64,000 bases of DNA from Hyphomonadaceae bacterium (GTDB taxonomy: Bacteria > Pseudomonadota > Alphaproteobacteria > Caulobacterales > Hyphomonadaceae). The notes below the pieces were generated by a model. The model was not told the DNA's origin and made no database searches. It saw only the letters and a program-made list of their open reading frames with translations. The stretch is from contig JAUYPV010000132.1 of NCBI GenBank assembly GCA_030697555.1, forward strand, positions 1-64,000, in the 5' to 3' direction. This document shows, piece after piece, positions 18,388 to 26,931 of this stretch; the stretch's first letter is position 1, and each line of letters opens with the position of its first letter. The position numbers and the translations under genes are program-made.

Positions 18388-19726
18388 GTCCCAGCTGCTC
18401 GACTGGATCACAGCTCAACCCTGGTCAAACGGCCGTGTCGGCGTCTATGGCCAGTCCTTCGTTGCGCTGACCGCTTATGCGGCGATCGCATCACGTCATC
18501 CGGCTGTCGAGGCGGCTTTCGTGTCAGCAACGCCGCTCGACCCCTACGCGTCGGTCGGCTATCCGGGCGGCCTCTACGCCAGAGGCTTTGGCGAGAACTA
18601 CATTGCCCTGACCGACGATCTTGATGCAGTTGCGACACCGGTGGATGACGATCAGGATGGCGCTCAACTCCACGCGGCGATCGCGGAACGCAAGACCCTC
18701 ACTTTCTCTGGTCTCGTCGCAGATCTTTTCCAGACCACGCCGGCGCGAGATGGGCGCAGCGAACGCGAAGCGCAATCGTGGAGCGATATTTCACTTGAGC
18801 CGGTCATGGACGCTGTCGCCGCAAGCGAAACACCCGTCTACGCCATCGGCGGCTGGCTGGACATATTCAGCGACGACACAGTCCGGCTCAACAGTCTCTC
18901 GAAAGGCCAGAACAAGCTGGTCATGCGCCCCTGGCATCATCGCCTCCTGTTCGCGCGTGAGCACGATCTGGATCCCGCCACCGAAGCGCGCGCCTGGTTC
19001 GATCGCTGGCTGAAAGATGCGGCCCCAAGGCCGGAGAGCGAGCCTGGCGCGTTCTACTTTCAGCAAGCCGGCGATGTCGGCACGCGCCAGGAAGGCACAT
19101 GGTGCAAGGCGACAGGTTGGCCCGAGACAGCAACGCCGGAAACCTCGATCCGCTTTGCGCCGTCGCTCGGCGGAAAGCTGCAAAAGATCGGCGCTCCTTC
19201 GTTCGGCCCGGCGGAAACAATCACGGTTCCGGCCGATCCGGAGGCCACCAGCGGCGTCAACAGCCGCTGGAATGGCGTCCTAGGCAACGGACGCTATGAG
19301 GATCTGGCGGTTCTGAACCCGCAGGCCATCCGCTTCACGTCCGAACCGTTCGCCGAGAAGGCGTCCATTTCTGGCGCACCGGTTCTTCACGTCACGGTGG
19401 ACAGCTCGGCCGCCTCCGCGGTCCACGCCTTCCTCGAATATGTCGGTCCCGACACGAAGGCGGCCTACCTCAGCGAGGGCGTATCCCGCCTCGTCGCGGG
19501 TGCTCCGGCCGTGGTCGACATTCGCCTTCTGCCCACGGCGGTCGAGGTGGCGCGCGGTGGCCGTCTTCGCCTCACCGTCCTGGCCAGTGATCGCGACAAT
19601 TTTGCTCCCGAGACGCCCACGGGCCCTTCTCCCCTCACCCTCCATCTTGGCGGCGGAGATCCCCCCACGCTCCTGCTTCCCTCGCAGCCATGCCTGCCTG
19701 TGCATTTCGGAGCGATTTCGAGATGA
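18377..19726 (+). pseudogene. CocE/NonD-type (peptidase S15) hydrolase, N-terminally truncated
   Basis: The frame begins inside the right end of element copy A and reads directly into WITAQPWSNGRVGVYGQSFV, which holds the serine nucleophile (GQS). The acid is in GGWLDIFSDD and the histidine in RPWHHRLLF. The C-terminal jelly-roll domain of X-Pro dipeptidyl-peptidase-like esterases follows (about residues 210-445). About 100 N-terminal residues normally present in CocE-family enzymes, including the first strands of the alpha/beta fold, are missing. A TTG at 18377 could start translation, but a functional enzyme is doubtful. The next gene overlaps its stop by ATGA. Confidence 0.75.
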
Positions 19727-20106
19727 TCGTGAAACGCCTTGCCGCGCGAGCGATATCCGGATTGTCGAAACTGGCGCGCACCATTGGCTTCCATAGCGAC
19801 CCCCTTCCGCTCCAACCGGCGTTCGAGACATTCCGTATTCTCGATGGCGTCTATGTCGGCGGCCTCACGATGCTGAAGAACACGGGCTGGGAGATGCATC
19901 CGGATGGCGACGAGGCGCTGACCCTTCTTTTCGGCCGGATCGATGTTGTCCTTCAGAATCCCGACGGAGACAGCATCATCCCGCTCGAGCCCGGGCGGAG
20001 CTGCGTTGTTCCCAAGGGCGTCTGGCATCGTCAGATCGTCCACGAGCGGAGCCGGCTGCTGTTCCACACATACGGCGATGCGACGCGGCACAAGCCCCAG
20101 GATTAG
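19723..20106 (+). CDS. Cupin-domain protein
   Basis: The 127-residue product contains a cupin barrel: GWEMHPDGDEALTLLFGRID (metal-binding motif 1, with a histidine and a glutamate) and PGRSCVVPKGVWHRQIV (motif 2, with a histidine). An N-terminal basic amphipathic stretch of about 25 residues precedes it. The ATG overlaps the stop of the truncated hydrolase (ATGA), so the two formed an operon. Small cupins of this sort often bind a metal and act as enzymes or ligand sensors. The substrate is not apparent. Confidence 0.7.
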   Translation: MIVKRLAARAISGLSKLARTIGFHSDPLPLQPAFETFRILDGVYVGGLTMLKNTGWEMHPDGDEALTLLFGRIDVVLQNPDGDSIIPLEPGRSCVVPKGVWHRQIVHERSRLLFHTYGDATRHKPQD

Positions 20107-20426
20107 ACGTTGCCGGACGCGCCTCTTCCGAATACGTCCGAATGGTCCTGACTCGGAAAGCCGGTCTGATCTGCCCGTGATCGCACTGCACTAGCAAGCG
20201 CTCGTGACGCGCGAAAAAGCTGCAGCTCTCCTCCTGGGCGCCGCGTTACATCGGCTCTCAAAGTTCTCATGCTGCGGCGCGCCGACGCGCTTTCTTTCAT
20301 GCCGGGACGCATCTACTCTTCCGAAACTGGCGGCATCGCCGCCCCGCCTCCTCCGTCGACCGGTCCACCCAGCCTGATCTGAGCTGACCCAGCCAGCGCG
20401 GCCGCCGGCACGGCGGGTGTGCTCCA
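20107..20426. other. Intergenic, no supportable gene
   Basis: I see no domain-bearing frame and no clear terminator between the cupin gene and the convergent small helical gene. Confidence 0.45.
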
Positions 20427-20696
20427 TCAGTCCAGATCAAGCCTTTCAGTTTTCATGTCATTCCTTTCGAGGCGCGCCGCCTCCCCTGCGCCTCTGAAGC
20501 TAGCGCCTTTGGGACAGGAGCATCCGTCGTCTTTGTCCTTGGTAGGGCGGGACTGGGATGCCTCGATCAGACGATCGACTTGTTCCAGGCGGCGACGAAG
20601 ATCGGCGTCATCACGTCCTTGGACGCCGGCCAGTTCGATCTCGGCCAACAATTTGCTACGCAGATTTTGGAGCCAATCATCCGTCCCAGCCGCCAC
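20427..20696 (-). CDS. Small helical protein, paralogue 1
   Basis: The 89-residue product shares WLQNLRSKLLAEIELAG and RRLEQVDRLIEAS with paralogues 2 and 3 at 20888 and 24449; the middle is shorter and the C-terminal tail is unrelated (it includes CSCP). The pattern predicts two amphipathic helices. I start at the GTG at 20696, which has AAGGGG upstream; a GTG at 20729 would add 11 residues. No known family is recognised. All three copies lie among degenerate-EAL and receiver genes, so a helical partner or adaptor role is plausible but unproven. Confidence 0.5.
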   Translation of the reverse strand: MAAGTDDWLQNLRSKLLAEIELAGVQGRDDADLRRRLEQVDRLIEASQSRPTKDKDDGCSCPKGASFRGAGEAARLERNDMKTERLDLD

Positions 20697-20887
20697 GTGG
20701 TTGCCCCTTTTAATTGCAGCAACCCCCACTTAATGGCAGCAAGGTAACGCCTGCCGCGAGGTTCCGGTTAATCTACATTAAATCGGTCCGGTTTGTGCAG
20801 AGCCAACGAAGTCGCAGGCCCGTCCCCCCAACCCAGGGCCTGAGGCGCGTAGAGTGGGAGCGCCGGGCAACCGGCGCTCTTTCTGCA

Positions 20888-21100
20888 TCAGCCCGGACTA
20901 TTCTGTTCAAACGCGGCGATCAGGCGCTCGATCTGGGCGAGGCGTACGCGAACTTCCGCGAGGGTTCCTTCGGTGACATTCCTCCGGCCCTGATAGGTCA
21001 TGTGGAAGACCTCCTTCACGCCGCTTTCCATCAGCCCGATTTCGGTGAGCAATTGCAATCGGAGATCGCGCGCCCAGCTCAGCGTATCCGCGTCAGCCAT
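20888..21100 (-). CDS. Small helical protein, paralogue 2
   Basis: The 70-residue product has WARDLRLQLLTEIGLMESGV, then VFHMTYQGRRNVTEG, then VRVRLAQIERLIAAF. This is nearly the same layout as paralogue 3 at 24449 and is shared in part with paralogue 1. I start at the ATG at 21100, behind GGGTGAG; an ATG at 21109 is also in frame. Two helices joined by a conserved polar loop (QGxxNVTxG) are predicted. The gene lies downstream of and parallel to degenerate-EAL paralogue C. Function unknown. Confidence 0.6.
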   Translation of the reverse strand: MADADTLSWARDLRLQLLTEIGLMESGVKEVFHMTYQGRRNVTEGTLAEVRVRLAQIERLIAAFEQNSPG

Positions 21101-21210
21101 CCAGCTCACCCCAGTTCCTGGGGTTAGCCTCTAACGTGCACTAGCTGGCGTGGTGAGACCCGACTCCTCTCGCGCGACTCAACTCTTCGTTTTCCCCCAC
21201 CGAGTGCGTG

Positions 21211-22419
21211 CTAGGCGCCGCCAGCCTCGACCAGGAACCGCGAGGCCGACCATTTGAACACACCGCTCGGGCTCTTGGCTGCAGGCCACACCAGGGAAGA
21301 GGCGAGAAAGTCAATTCCGCACTGCGCGCACTGGTGAGCCTGGCGAGGCGTGAGACTACCCTCGACGAAGAATCGTTTGGAATGAGACCGGGCTGCAGCG
21401 GCATCCTGTCGGACCTTGGCGAAGAAATTCGGGTCTTCGGCAAGGCGCGAGCCCGGCGGCAATGTGTAACCGAGCCCCCACGCCTCGCAGTCAAGCGCGG
21501 TCGAGAAATCGTCCTCCGCCGCATTCATCGACAAGACGACGTGGGGAATGTGAGCCGATAGGAAGGCGACGGTGTCCTTCAGGTACAGCCGGGGAAAACC
21601 AGGGACGACACCGCTCAGCTTGATCGCGCGGTATTTGCAGAGTTCCGGGTCGAATTGCGAGATGATGTGGAGGATGCGGGAGCGGTTTTCCATCTTGACC
21701 AGGCTGGAAACGTGGATTGAGACGCCGAGGATAGCTTTCTTGCCTGCCTCGAACATCGACCGCATCGCGACCTCGGAAGCGCGCAGCGTCACTTCGTCGA
21801 TCTCCAGCAGGCGCGCGGTGACAAAGATGCTGTCCTCGAACTGATAGCCTGCAATCCGCTCGCCCGATTTGAGATTGATCGCCTCGGCATAATAGGTCGT
21901 GACGGCCTCGTGCTTGACGTCCCAGACCGGCTGAAAACGAAGGCCGAAGTCTACTGCGTCGGCTGCCGGTCCAGGCTGAATCTCTCCGCGGCGCGCCTTG
22001 GAGGGATCGGTACCGCTGAGGCCGTTCATGAATTCGGAAAAGCCCTGCACCGGCACCGTCTCGTGGACGGTGTCGACCTTGAAGTGCTTTGTCGCTTCAT
22101 CGCCGAGGAAGAACTGGTTGAGGGATTGTCCGATGGAGTGCGCTGTAAAGGAGGCTTCCGCGGAGTCGACGGCGCCAAATACGATGACAAAGCCGTTGTC
22201 GCAGGGGATGAGAATGTCTTCGTTGTGGATGCGCTTAGTGATAAAGGAGTGTGCGACGTCCTGAATGCGATCGTGTTCGACGCGCCAGCGATCGCCGTAG
22301 GCGACCCGAACCTGGTCAAGTCCGACGAACTGCATCTGCGCAACGTCAATCGTCTTGCCGTTGCGTGCGATGCTGCGTAAGCGATCGACGAGATCGCGAC
22401 CGTCAGTGCCTCCGATCAT
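21211..22419 (-). CDS. Degenerate GGDEF-EAL tandem protein, paralogue C
   Basis: The product (402 residues) is closest to paralogue B (16046). The N-terminal part has VAQMQFVGLDQVRVAYGDRW and DILIPCDNGFVIVFG in place of a GGDEF core. The C-terminal part has RFQPVWDVKHEAVTTYYAEA, VSIHVSSLVKMENRS, and FFVEGSLTPRQAHQCAQCGI where EAL proteins have EGVE. The EAL triad, the NxS asparagine, the DD pair and the lysine are not conserved, so a receptor or scaffold role is more likely than catalysis. The start codon lies about 70 bp downstream of the shared upstream element. Confidence 0.65.
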   Translation of the reverse strand: MIGGTDGRDLVDRLRSIARNGKTIDVAQMQFVGLDQVRVAYGDRWRVEHDRIQDVAHSFITKRIHNEDILIPCDNGFVIVFGAVDSAEASFTAHSIGQSLNQFFLGDEATKHFKVDTVHETVPVQGFSEFMNGLSGTDPSKARRGEIQPGPAADAVDFGLRFQPVWDVKHEAVTTYYAEAINLKSGERIAGYQFEDSIFVTARLLEIDEVTLRASEVAMRSMFEAGKKAILGVSIHVSSLVKMENRSRILHIISQFDPELCKYRAIKLSGVVPGFPRLYLKDTVAFLSAHIPHVVLSMNAAEDDFSTALDCEAWGLGYTLPPGSRLAEDPNFFAKVRQDAAAARSHSKRFFVEGSLTPRQAHQCAQCGIDFLASSLVWPAAKSPSGVFKWSASRFLVEAGGA

Positions 22420-22489
22420 GTGAGCCTCCGGGCCACAAACTTTTCAAACGGGACGGGGCTCAGCATGCTCTCTGTGTATGCTCGATACC

Positions 22490-22516
22490 TTAATTTTGGT
22501 CGGCGGATTGTTTACG
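22490..22516 (-). promoter_or_regulatory. Shared upstream element, copy before paralogue C
   Basis: On the minus strand it reads CGTAAACAATCCGCCG then ACCAAAATTAA. It aligns without gaps to the copies at 24241-24266 and 24352-24380. It ends about 70 bp before the start codon at 22419, much as the others do for their genes. It could be a promoter or the site of a shared regulator. Confidence 0.5.
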
Positions 22517-22660
22517 TTCGGCGCGATCGGTCGAGGAGTCGCTACGTCAATGCCGCCAACGAAAATGGTGAGGCCGCGCGGAGGCTTCCCTGGCGCAGAG
22601 CCGACGAGAGGCGGACCAACCTTCGTCGGCCCGCGTTGCGCTGCGCTTGCAGCTCTAAGG

Positions 22661-23059
22661 CTAGTGTTTGGGCAGTTCACCCCTGCGCCAGTAGTCCACA
22701 ATCGCACCGGCCATGGAGCGATAGTCCTCAAGCGTAGAAGGCTTCTCGACATAGCCGTTGCACCCTTCGGCATAGGCGCGATCGACGTCCTTCTGACGTG
22801 TCGAGCCTGAGCACATCACGATCGGCACAAAGTTACCTTCGCCGCGAAGCATCGCCAGCAAACCGAAGCCATCGAGATCGGGCATCTTGATATCTAACAT
22901 TACGAGGTCCGGCATCTCTTTCCGAATGCGGCCGAGCGCTGTCACCGGCTTAATTTCACCGGTCACGTCCACACCGCTGTGCGATTGGAACGCGAGTGTC
23001 AGGAATTCGAGACAATGCAGATTGTCGTCGACAATGAACACGTTAGCGAGCTTCGTCAT
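22661..23059 (-). CDS. Stand-alone receiver (CheY-like) protein
   Basis: The 132-residue product is a single receiver domain: VFIVDDNLHCLEFL carries the acidic pair, LVMLDIKMPDLDGFG the phosphoacceptor aspartate, CSGS the switch residue and VEKPS the lysine. I start at the ATG at 23059, behind a G-rich ribosome binding site; seven upstream residues are possible. It has no output domain and so acts through a protein partner. It lies between degenerate-EAL paralogue C and another receiver gene on the same strand. Confidence 0.88.
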   Translation of the reverse strand: MTKLANVFIVDDNLHCLEFLTLAFQSHSGVDVTGEIKPVTALGRIRKEMPDLVMLDIKMPDLDGFGLLAMLRGEGNFVPIVMCSGSTRQKDVDRAYAEGCNGYVEKPSTLEDYRSMAGAIVDYWRRGELPKH

Positions 23060-23269
23060 AATGCCCCCCCAACAAGGCACCGCGTCTGGAAGAAAGTCTT
23101 GCGCGATCGTGCGTCCTGCGGAACCCGGGAAACCTGGGGCTCAAGCGATTGGATGACTGAGGTTCAATCGCGGATCAGTTCGCTAATCGACGGTGCGCGC
23201 ATTGGTGTCGGAAGTAAAGCGCTGCAGGTTTGCCGCTCAAAGAAGCAACTGCTTCCATCAGCCGAGCGG

Positions 23270-24163
23270 TCAAGCGACGTCAGTTTTTTTCTCGTGGGCT
23301 GAGTGGATTTTCTTGGCGACCAGGCGTTCGAGCTCGTTGGCGACCGCCGTGCGGTGGAGGAAGGCCTCTGCCGGCATGTCGAGAATGATTGCGATGGTCT
23401 GAAAGTGATACTTCACCACGTCGACATCGTAGGTGTCGGTCATGCCGACGCCCTCGATATAGCGCAGCGCCGTGTTCCACACACGCATGATAACATCATC
23501 GCCCAACGTGGCGACTTCCTCAGCATGCTGGTTGAGCATGCGATACATGCCGCGGATGCCGGTGCTGCGGTCAGTAGTTGTTCGATCGGCATACTGCGAA
23601 AGGTTGTCGACTATGGCGCGCAGTTTGAACGCGTTCTCCTTCGACTGCTCCGGGGCCGCTTTGGCCTGCGGCTCGTCGGTCAGACGCCGCCACGGGCCAG
23701 CATAAGCCGGGTCTTCCTTCCGGCGGCGGCAGGGGCCGACATAGTTGCGGCTGTCGATGAATTTGCGCGGGCGAAGTAGAACCTCCTCAACGCGCGACAG
23801 CACGTGCTGGGCCGAAACCGGCTTCAGCAGGAATTCGTTGATGCCGGCCTGGCGAGCGGCCATCAGCTGATCGTGGTCGATTATCCCGGCAAGCAGGACG
23901 ATTGGGATTTCGCGAGATATGCCCGTAGTGTTGCGGCGGACTTCGCGGGTGAATTCGAGGCCGGACATATTGCCGGCGTCCCAGTCAACGAAGATGACGT
24001 CTGGTTTGAACGTACGGCCGATGGTGAGAGCTTCCAAGGCGTTGGCTGCTGCCGAGATGTTGGTGACGGTGAGGCGGCGCAAACTATCGGCCACTAGGCC
24101 GCGCATGAACGCGTTGGGGTCCACCACCAGCGCCTTCAGGCGCTTCAGCTCGTCAGCGAGCAC
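23270..24163 (-). CDS. Receiver domain fused to an uncharacterised helical C-terminal region
   Basis: The product (297 residues) begins with a receiver domain (about residues 1-125: LKALVVDPNAFMRGL, VIFVDWDAGNMSGLEF, LLAG, LLKPVS). The remaining 170 residues are mostly helical, with NLSQYADRTTTDRST and a C-terminal LERLVAKKIHSAHEKK. They match no output domain that I recognise. I place the start at the GTG at 24163, five bases after GGGAGG; the frame is open to 24310. The shared upstream element lies about 77 bp upstream. It may be the phosphorelay output of this island. Confidence 0.75.
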   Translation of the reverse strand: MLADELKRLKALVVDPNAFMRGLVADSLRRLTVTNISAAANALEALTIGRTFKPDVIFVDWDAGNMSGLEFTREVRRNTTGISREIPIVLLAGIIDHDQLMAARQAGINEFLLKPVSAQHVLSRVEEVLLRPRKFIDSRNYVGPCRRRKEDPAYAGPWRRLTDEPQAKAAPEQSKENAFKLRAIVDNLSQYADRTTTDRSTGIRGMYRMLNQHAEEVATLGDDVIMRVWNTALRYIEGVGMTDTYDVDVVKYHFQTIAIILDMPAEAFLHRTAVANELERLVAKKIHSAHEKKTDVA

Positions 24164-24240
24164 ATGAACCTCCCAACCCGACGACGAGGCCGTTTCAACC
24201 AAGACAGGATTCCTGTACTCCTTGTGTGCTTTCGGGCCCT

Positions 24241-24266
24241 TAATTTCGGGCGACGGATTGTTGACG
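24241..24266 (-). promoter_or_regulatory. Shared upstream element, copy before the receiver-helical gene
   Basis: On the minus strand it reads CGTCAACAATCCGTCG then CCCGAAATTA. It has four mismatches in 26 against the copy at 22490-22516. It ends about 77 bp before the GTG at 24163. Confidence 0.5.
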
Positions 24267-24351
24267 TCTTGGGCGCTGGTTGGTGATCCGTTGCGTTGTT
24301 GCGGAAGCAAACTAGCCGTTGCGGCGTAGCCGCAAACTGAACCGCTTCGTG

Positions 24352-24380
24352 CGTTAACAATTTAACGGCTGAAATTAACG
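24352..24380 (+). promoter_or_regulatory. Shared upstream element, copy before small helical paralogue 3
   Basis: On the plus strand it reads CGTTAACAATTTAACG then GCTGAAATTAACG, matching the 24241 copy at 21 of 29 positions. It ends 68 bp before the ATG at 24449. It also contains GTTAA-N4-TTAAC, which faintly recalls CtrA boxes but has the wrong spacing. Confidence 0.5.
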
Positions 24381-24448
24381 AGGTGAAAACACTGCGAGCG
24401 CACCCTAAGTCCTGTCCCGCTTCTGGCTGCTCTGGTGGAGAGGCTCAA

Positions 24449-24712
24449 ATGTTGGGAGATACTGACAGTCGCGATGTCCTCCATCGAGTGACGGCCACTG
24501 GCACGCTTGATTGGGCGCGCGATCTTCGATTGGAGCTGCTGGCCGAAATCGAGCTTATGCATAGTGGTGTGAAGACGGTTTTCCACAAAACGCTTCAGGG
24601 CCCCGCAAACGTCACTCAGGGATGCCTTCAGGACACTCGGGATCGCTTCGCTCAGATGGAGCGCTTGATTGCAATCCTGGAGGGAAGCGTGACGGGTGGA
24701 AGCAATACTTGA
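24449..24712 (+). CDS. Small helical protein, paralogue 3
   Basis: The 87-residue product contains LDWARDLRLELLAEIELMHS, VFHKTLQGPANVTQG and RDRFAQMERLIAILEG, the same layout as paralogue 2. An N-terminal extension of about 20 residues (MLGDTDSRDVLHRVTATG) differs. The ATG at 24449 has GGAGAGG eight bases upstream. An IS66 remnant begins directly after its stop codon, so its original 3' flank is lost. The conserved loop QGxxNVTxG is a good family signature. Function unknown. Confidence 0.6.
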   Translation: MLGDTDSRDVLHRVTATGTLDWARDLRLELLAEIELMHSGVKTVFHKTLQGPANVTQGCLQDTRDRFAQMERLIAILEGSVTGGSNT

Positions 24713-24715
24713 TTT

Positions 24716-25367
24716 TTGAGACAGCGCCGGCGTCGCCGCGCTTTGACGCCCTGGCAACGCCCGGTCTGCTCGCTCACGTCCTGGTCGCCAAATACTGCGA
24801 TCACCTGCCCCTCTACCGGCAGTCGAAGATCTTCTCTCGGCACGGCGTCGAGCTGGAACGTTCAACGCTCGCTGGCTGGGTCGGCGGCGCCGCCTGGTGG
24901 TTGGAATCGCTGCGCCGTCGCCTTGCCGAGGATGTGGTCGCCTCCGACATCCTGTTCGCTGACGACACGCCAGTCCCCGCGCTCGATCCAGGACGCGGGC
25001 GGACGAGACCGGACGCCTGTGGGCCTATGTGCGGGACCAGCGCAGCTGGACCGGCGCCGATCCGCCCGCTGCCATCTATCACTATGCGCCGGATCGCAGG
25101 GCCGGGCGGCCGGAGGCGCACCTCGCCCGGTTCAAGGGCATCGTCCATGTCGATGGTTATGCCGGGTTCGAACGGCTGACGGCCAATGGCGACATCATGC
25201 TCGCGGCATGTTGGGCGCACACCCGCCGCAAGTTCCACGAGGTGGCGGAGGCTGAGAACACGCCGCTGGTGCATGAAGCGCTGCGCCGGATCGCTTCCCT
25301 CTACGCCATCGAAGCGGAGGTGCGCGGCCAGACGCCTGCGCGTCGGTTTGCGCACATTGAAGCCTAG
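24716..25367 (+). pseudogene. Internal fragment of an IS66 tnpC, frameshifted
   Basis: The sequence matches the central part of TnpC in the complete element at 480-3506: [33 protein letters not shown] and DILFADDTPVPALDPGRGRT, then a frame change near 25020 into [12 protein letters not shown] and ACWAHTRRKF. It lacks the N-terminal coiled coil and zinc finger and everything after RGQTPARR. Its orientation is opposite to the complete element and the sequence differs clearly, so it derives from another IS66 copy. Confidence 0.85.
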
Positions 25368-25672
25368 CGCGACCGCGGCTCCCGATGCACCGTTATCGCC
25401 GATAACCTTTTCGCCGATCGGTTTTCCTGCGCTGGATCGCGCTGCCGAGCCGGGGAAAGCCCTGTGGCTGCTGCCTAACCGGCCACATTTCCTTCTTTGC
25501 CTACGCGTATCCGTATGGCTTTGACCCAGCCGAATATCGTCGAGAATCAAGAGTTGAGTCGTTAATCGGCTGAATTTCAACGAACGCATCCATGCGAGCT
25601 TAGCATCGGGGTGAGAGCCTGAAGGCACGAACGGGAATGGGCCAAGGCGCGACTGCGCCACGGAGGTTCAGT

Positions 25673-26872
25673 ATGCAAGGCTTACACAGTGCGATGCTCG
25701 CGGATCATCCAGCCGAACGCCTGAGGCGGATCGTTCGAAATAGGACCGAGCTGGATGTCGCACAGTTCCGCTTCGTCGGTCTCACCAACGTGGAAAAGAC
25801 ATTGGGACTGCCGACCAAGTCCTGGACTTGGGATGCGGTGAAGTCCTTCCTTCAGACGCGGCTGCAGCGTGACGATATGCTGGTGCGCGGCGAGGGAGGG
25901 CTCCTTGTGGTCTTCGCCACGCGTATTGGCGAGGCTGCCGAGCAGGCGGCGTACGATCTCGCCTTCGAGCTGAACACGCAGTTCGCCGCCAACGCAGAAG
26001 GCGACAAGCCGCAGGTTCTGGTCGCAGCCTGCTCTGTGCCGGTCAGCGAGCTCGCCAACGCGATTCGAACAGGGCGCATCGATAACCTGTCATCAAGCTT
26101 CGGCGATCCCGTGAGTCTGCTTCCCTCGGAGTTGGAGTGGCGGTTCCAGCCCGTGTGGGATGCGCGCCGGGAGGTGATTTCAAGCTATTTCGTGGTTCCG
26201 ACAGCCAAGGGTACGAACCAGCGGGTCCGCGGATATCAGTTCGAGCGCATGCCGGCCGACGACAGACCAGACTATGCGGCGATCGACGAAGCAAGCCTGA
26301 AGGTATCCGAGCGAGCGCTGCGCAAGCTACGCGGCGAACGCAAACGCGCCCTTGTTGGCTTGAGCCTGCACATCAACACGCTGCGCCGCGAGGACACCGC
26401 AGGGCGGATCATGTCGCTGCTGGCGGGGCTCGACAAGGATCTGGCGCGTTACCGGCTGATCAAGATTGCCGGCGTCGAGGCAGGCTTTCCCAAGCTGCAG
26501 CTCGCGCACATCGTCGGCGCCTTGCGCGCCCGGGTTCCGCTGGTCCTGCTCAGCGCGGCTTGGGACGAACCGGATATCGACTCGCTGGTCAAATCTGGCC
26601 CCTCGGCCATCGGCTTCGCCTACCCAGATACGGCGGCGACGGCGCTCGCGAGCCTTGCCGAGAGCAAGCTGATGTCGAACCTCCGGGCCGGCGCCGACGC
26701 TGCCCACGCGCACGGCATGCCGCTCTACGTAGAGGGAGTGATCAGTCCATTCCTCGCCAGCGCCTTCCGCGAGGCGGGCGCGGACTACATGTCCTCGCCA
26801 CTGATCTGGACGCCTCAGGAGGCGCCCGACACTGTGATGAAATGGCCCGTCAGCCGGCTTGCGGCGGCCTGA
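25673..26872 (+). CDS. Degenerate GGDEF-EAL tandem protein, paralogue D
   Basis: The product (399 residues) is the intact counterpart of the amber-interrupted gene at 10650. The N-terminal region has RTELDVAQFRFVGLTNVEKT and RDDMLVRGEGGLLVVFATRI, which looks like a GGDEF fold whose active-site loop has decayed to GEGGLLVVF. The EAL-like region has EWRFQPVWDARREVISSYFV, LSLHINTLRREDTAG, AAWDEPDIDSL and LYVEGVISPFLASAFREAG. Catalytic glutamate, asparagine and aspartates are not at the expected places. The ATG at 25673 follows GGAGG by five bases. It probably works by binding a protein or nucleotide. Confidence 0.7.
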   Translation: MQGLHSAMLADHPAERLRRIVRNRTELDVAQFRFVGLTNVEKTLGLPTKSWTWDAVKSFLQTRLQRDDMLVRGEGGLLVVFATRIGEAAEQAAYDLAFELNTQFAANAEGDKPQVLVAACSVPVSELANAIRTGRIDNLSSSFGDPVSLLPSELEWRFQPVWDARREVISSYFVVPTAKGTNQRVRGYQFERMPADDRPDYAAIDEASLKVSERALRKLRGERKRALVGLSLHINTLRREDTAGRIMSLLAGLDKDLARYRLIKIAGVEAGFPKLQLAHIVGALRARVPLVLLSAAWDEPDIDSLVKSGPSAIGFAYPDTAATALASLAESKLMSNLRAGADAAHAHGMPLYVEGVISPFLASAFREAGADYMSSPLIWTPQEAPDTVMKWPVSRLAAA

Positions 26873-26931
26873 TGAGCGCAGCTTCGCACCGGGTCGTAGG
26901 TGCGTGAGTCTAACGTGTGCCGCCTAGTTGA

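Noticed and set aside
18238-18395. Target site duplication around the 142-bp element
   Set aside because: Eight bases on either side (AGTTGATC and GTCCCAGC) do not match; the same holds for the second copy.
22478-22810. 110-codon plus-strand frame starting MLDTLILVGGLFTFG
   Set aside because: It overlaps the receiver gene in antisense and crosses the shared upstream element; the hydrophobic start is probably chance.
24352-24380. CtrA-type box (TTAA-N7-TTAA)
   Set aside because: TTAA pairs are present but at spacings of 4 and 9, and the other copies of the element lack them.
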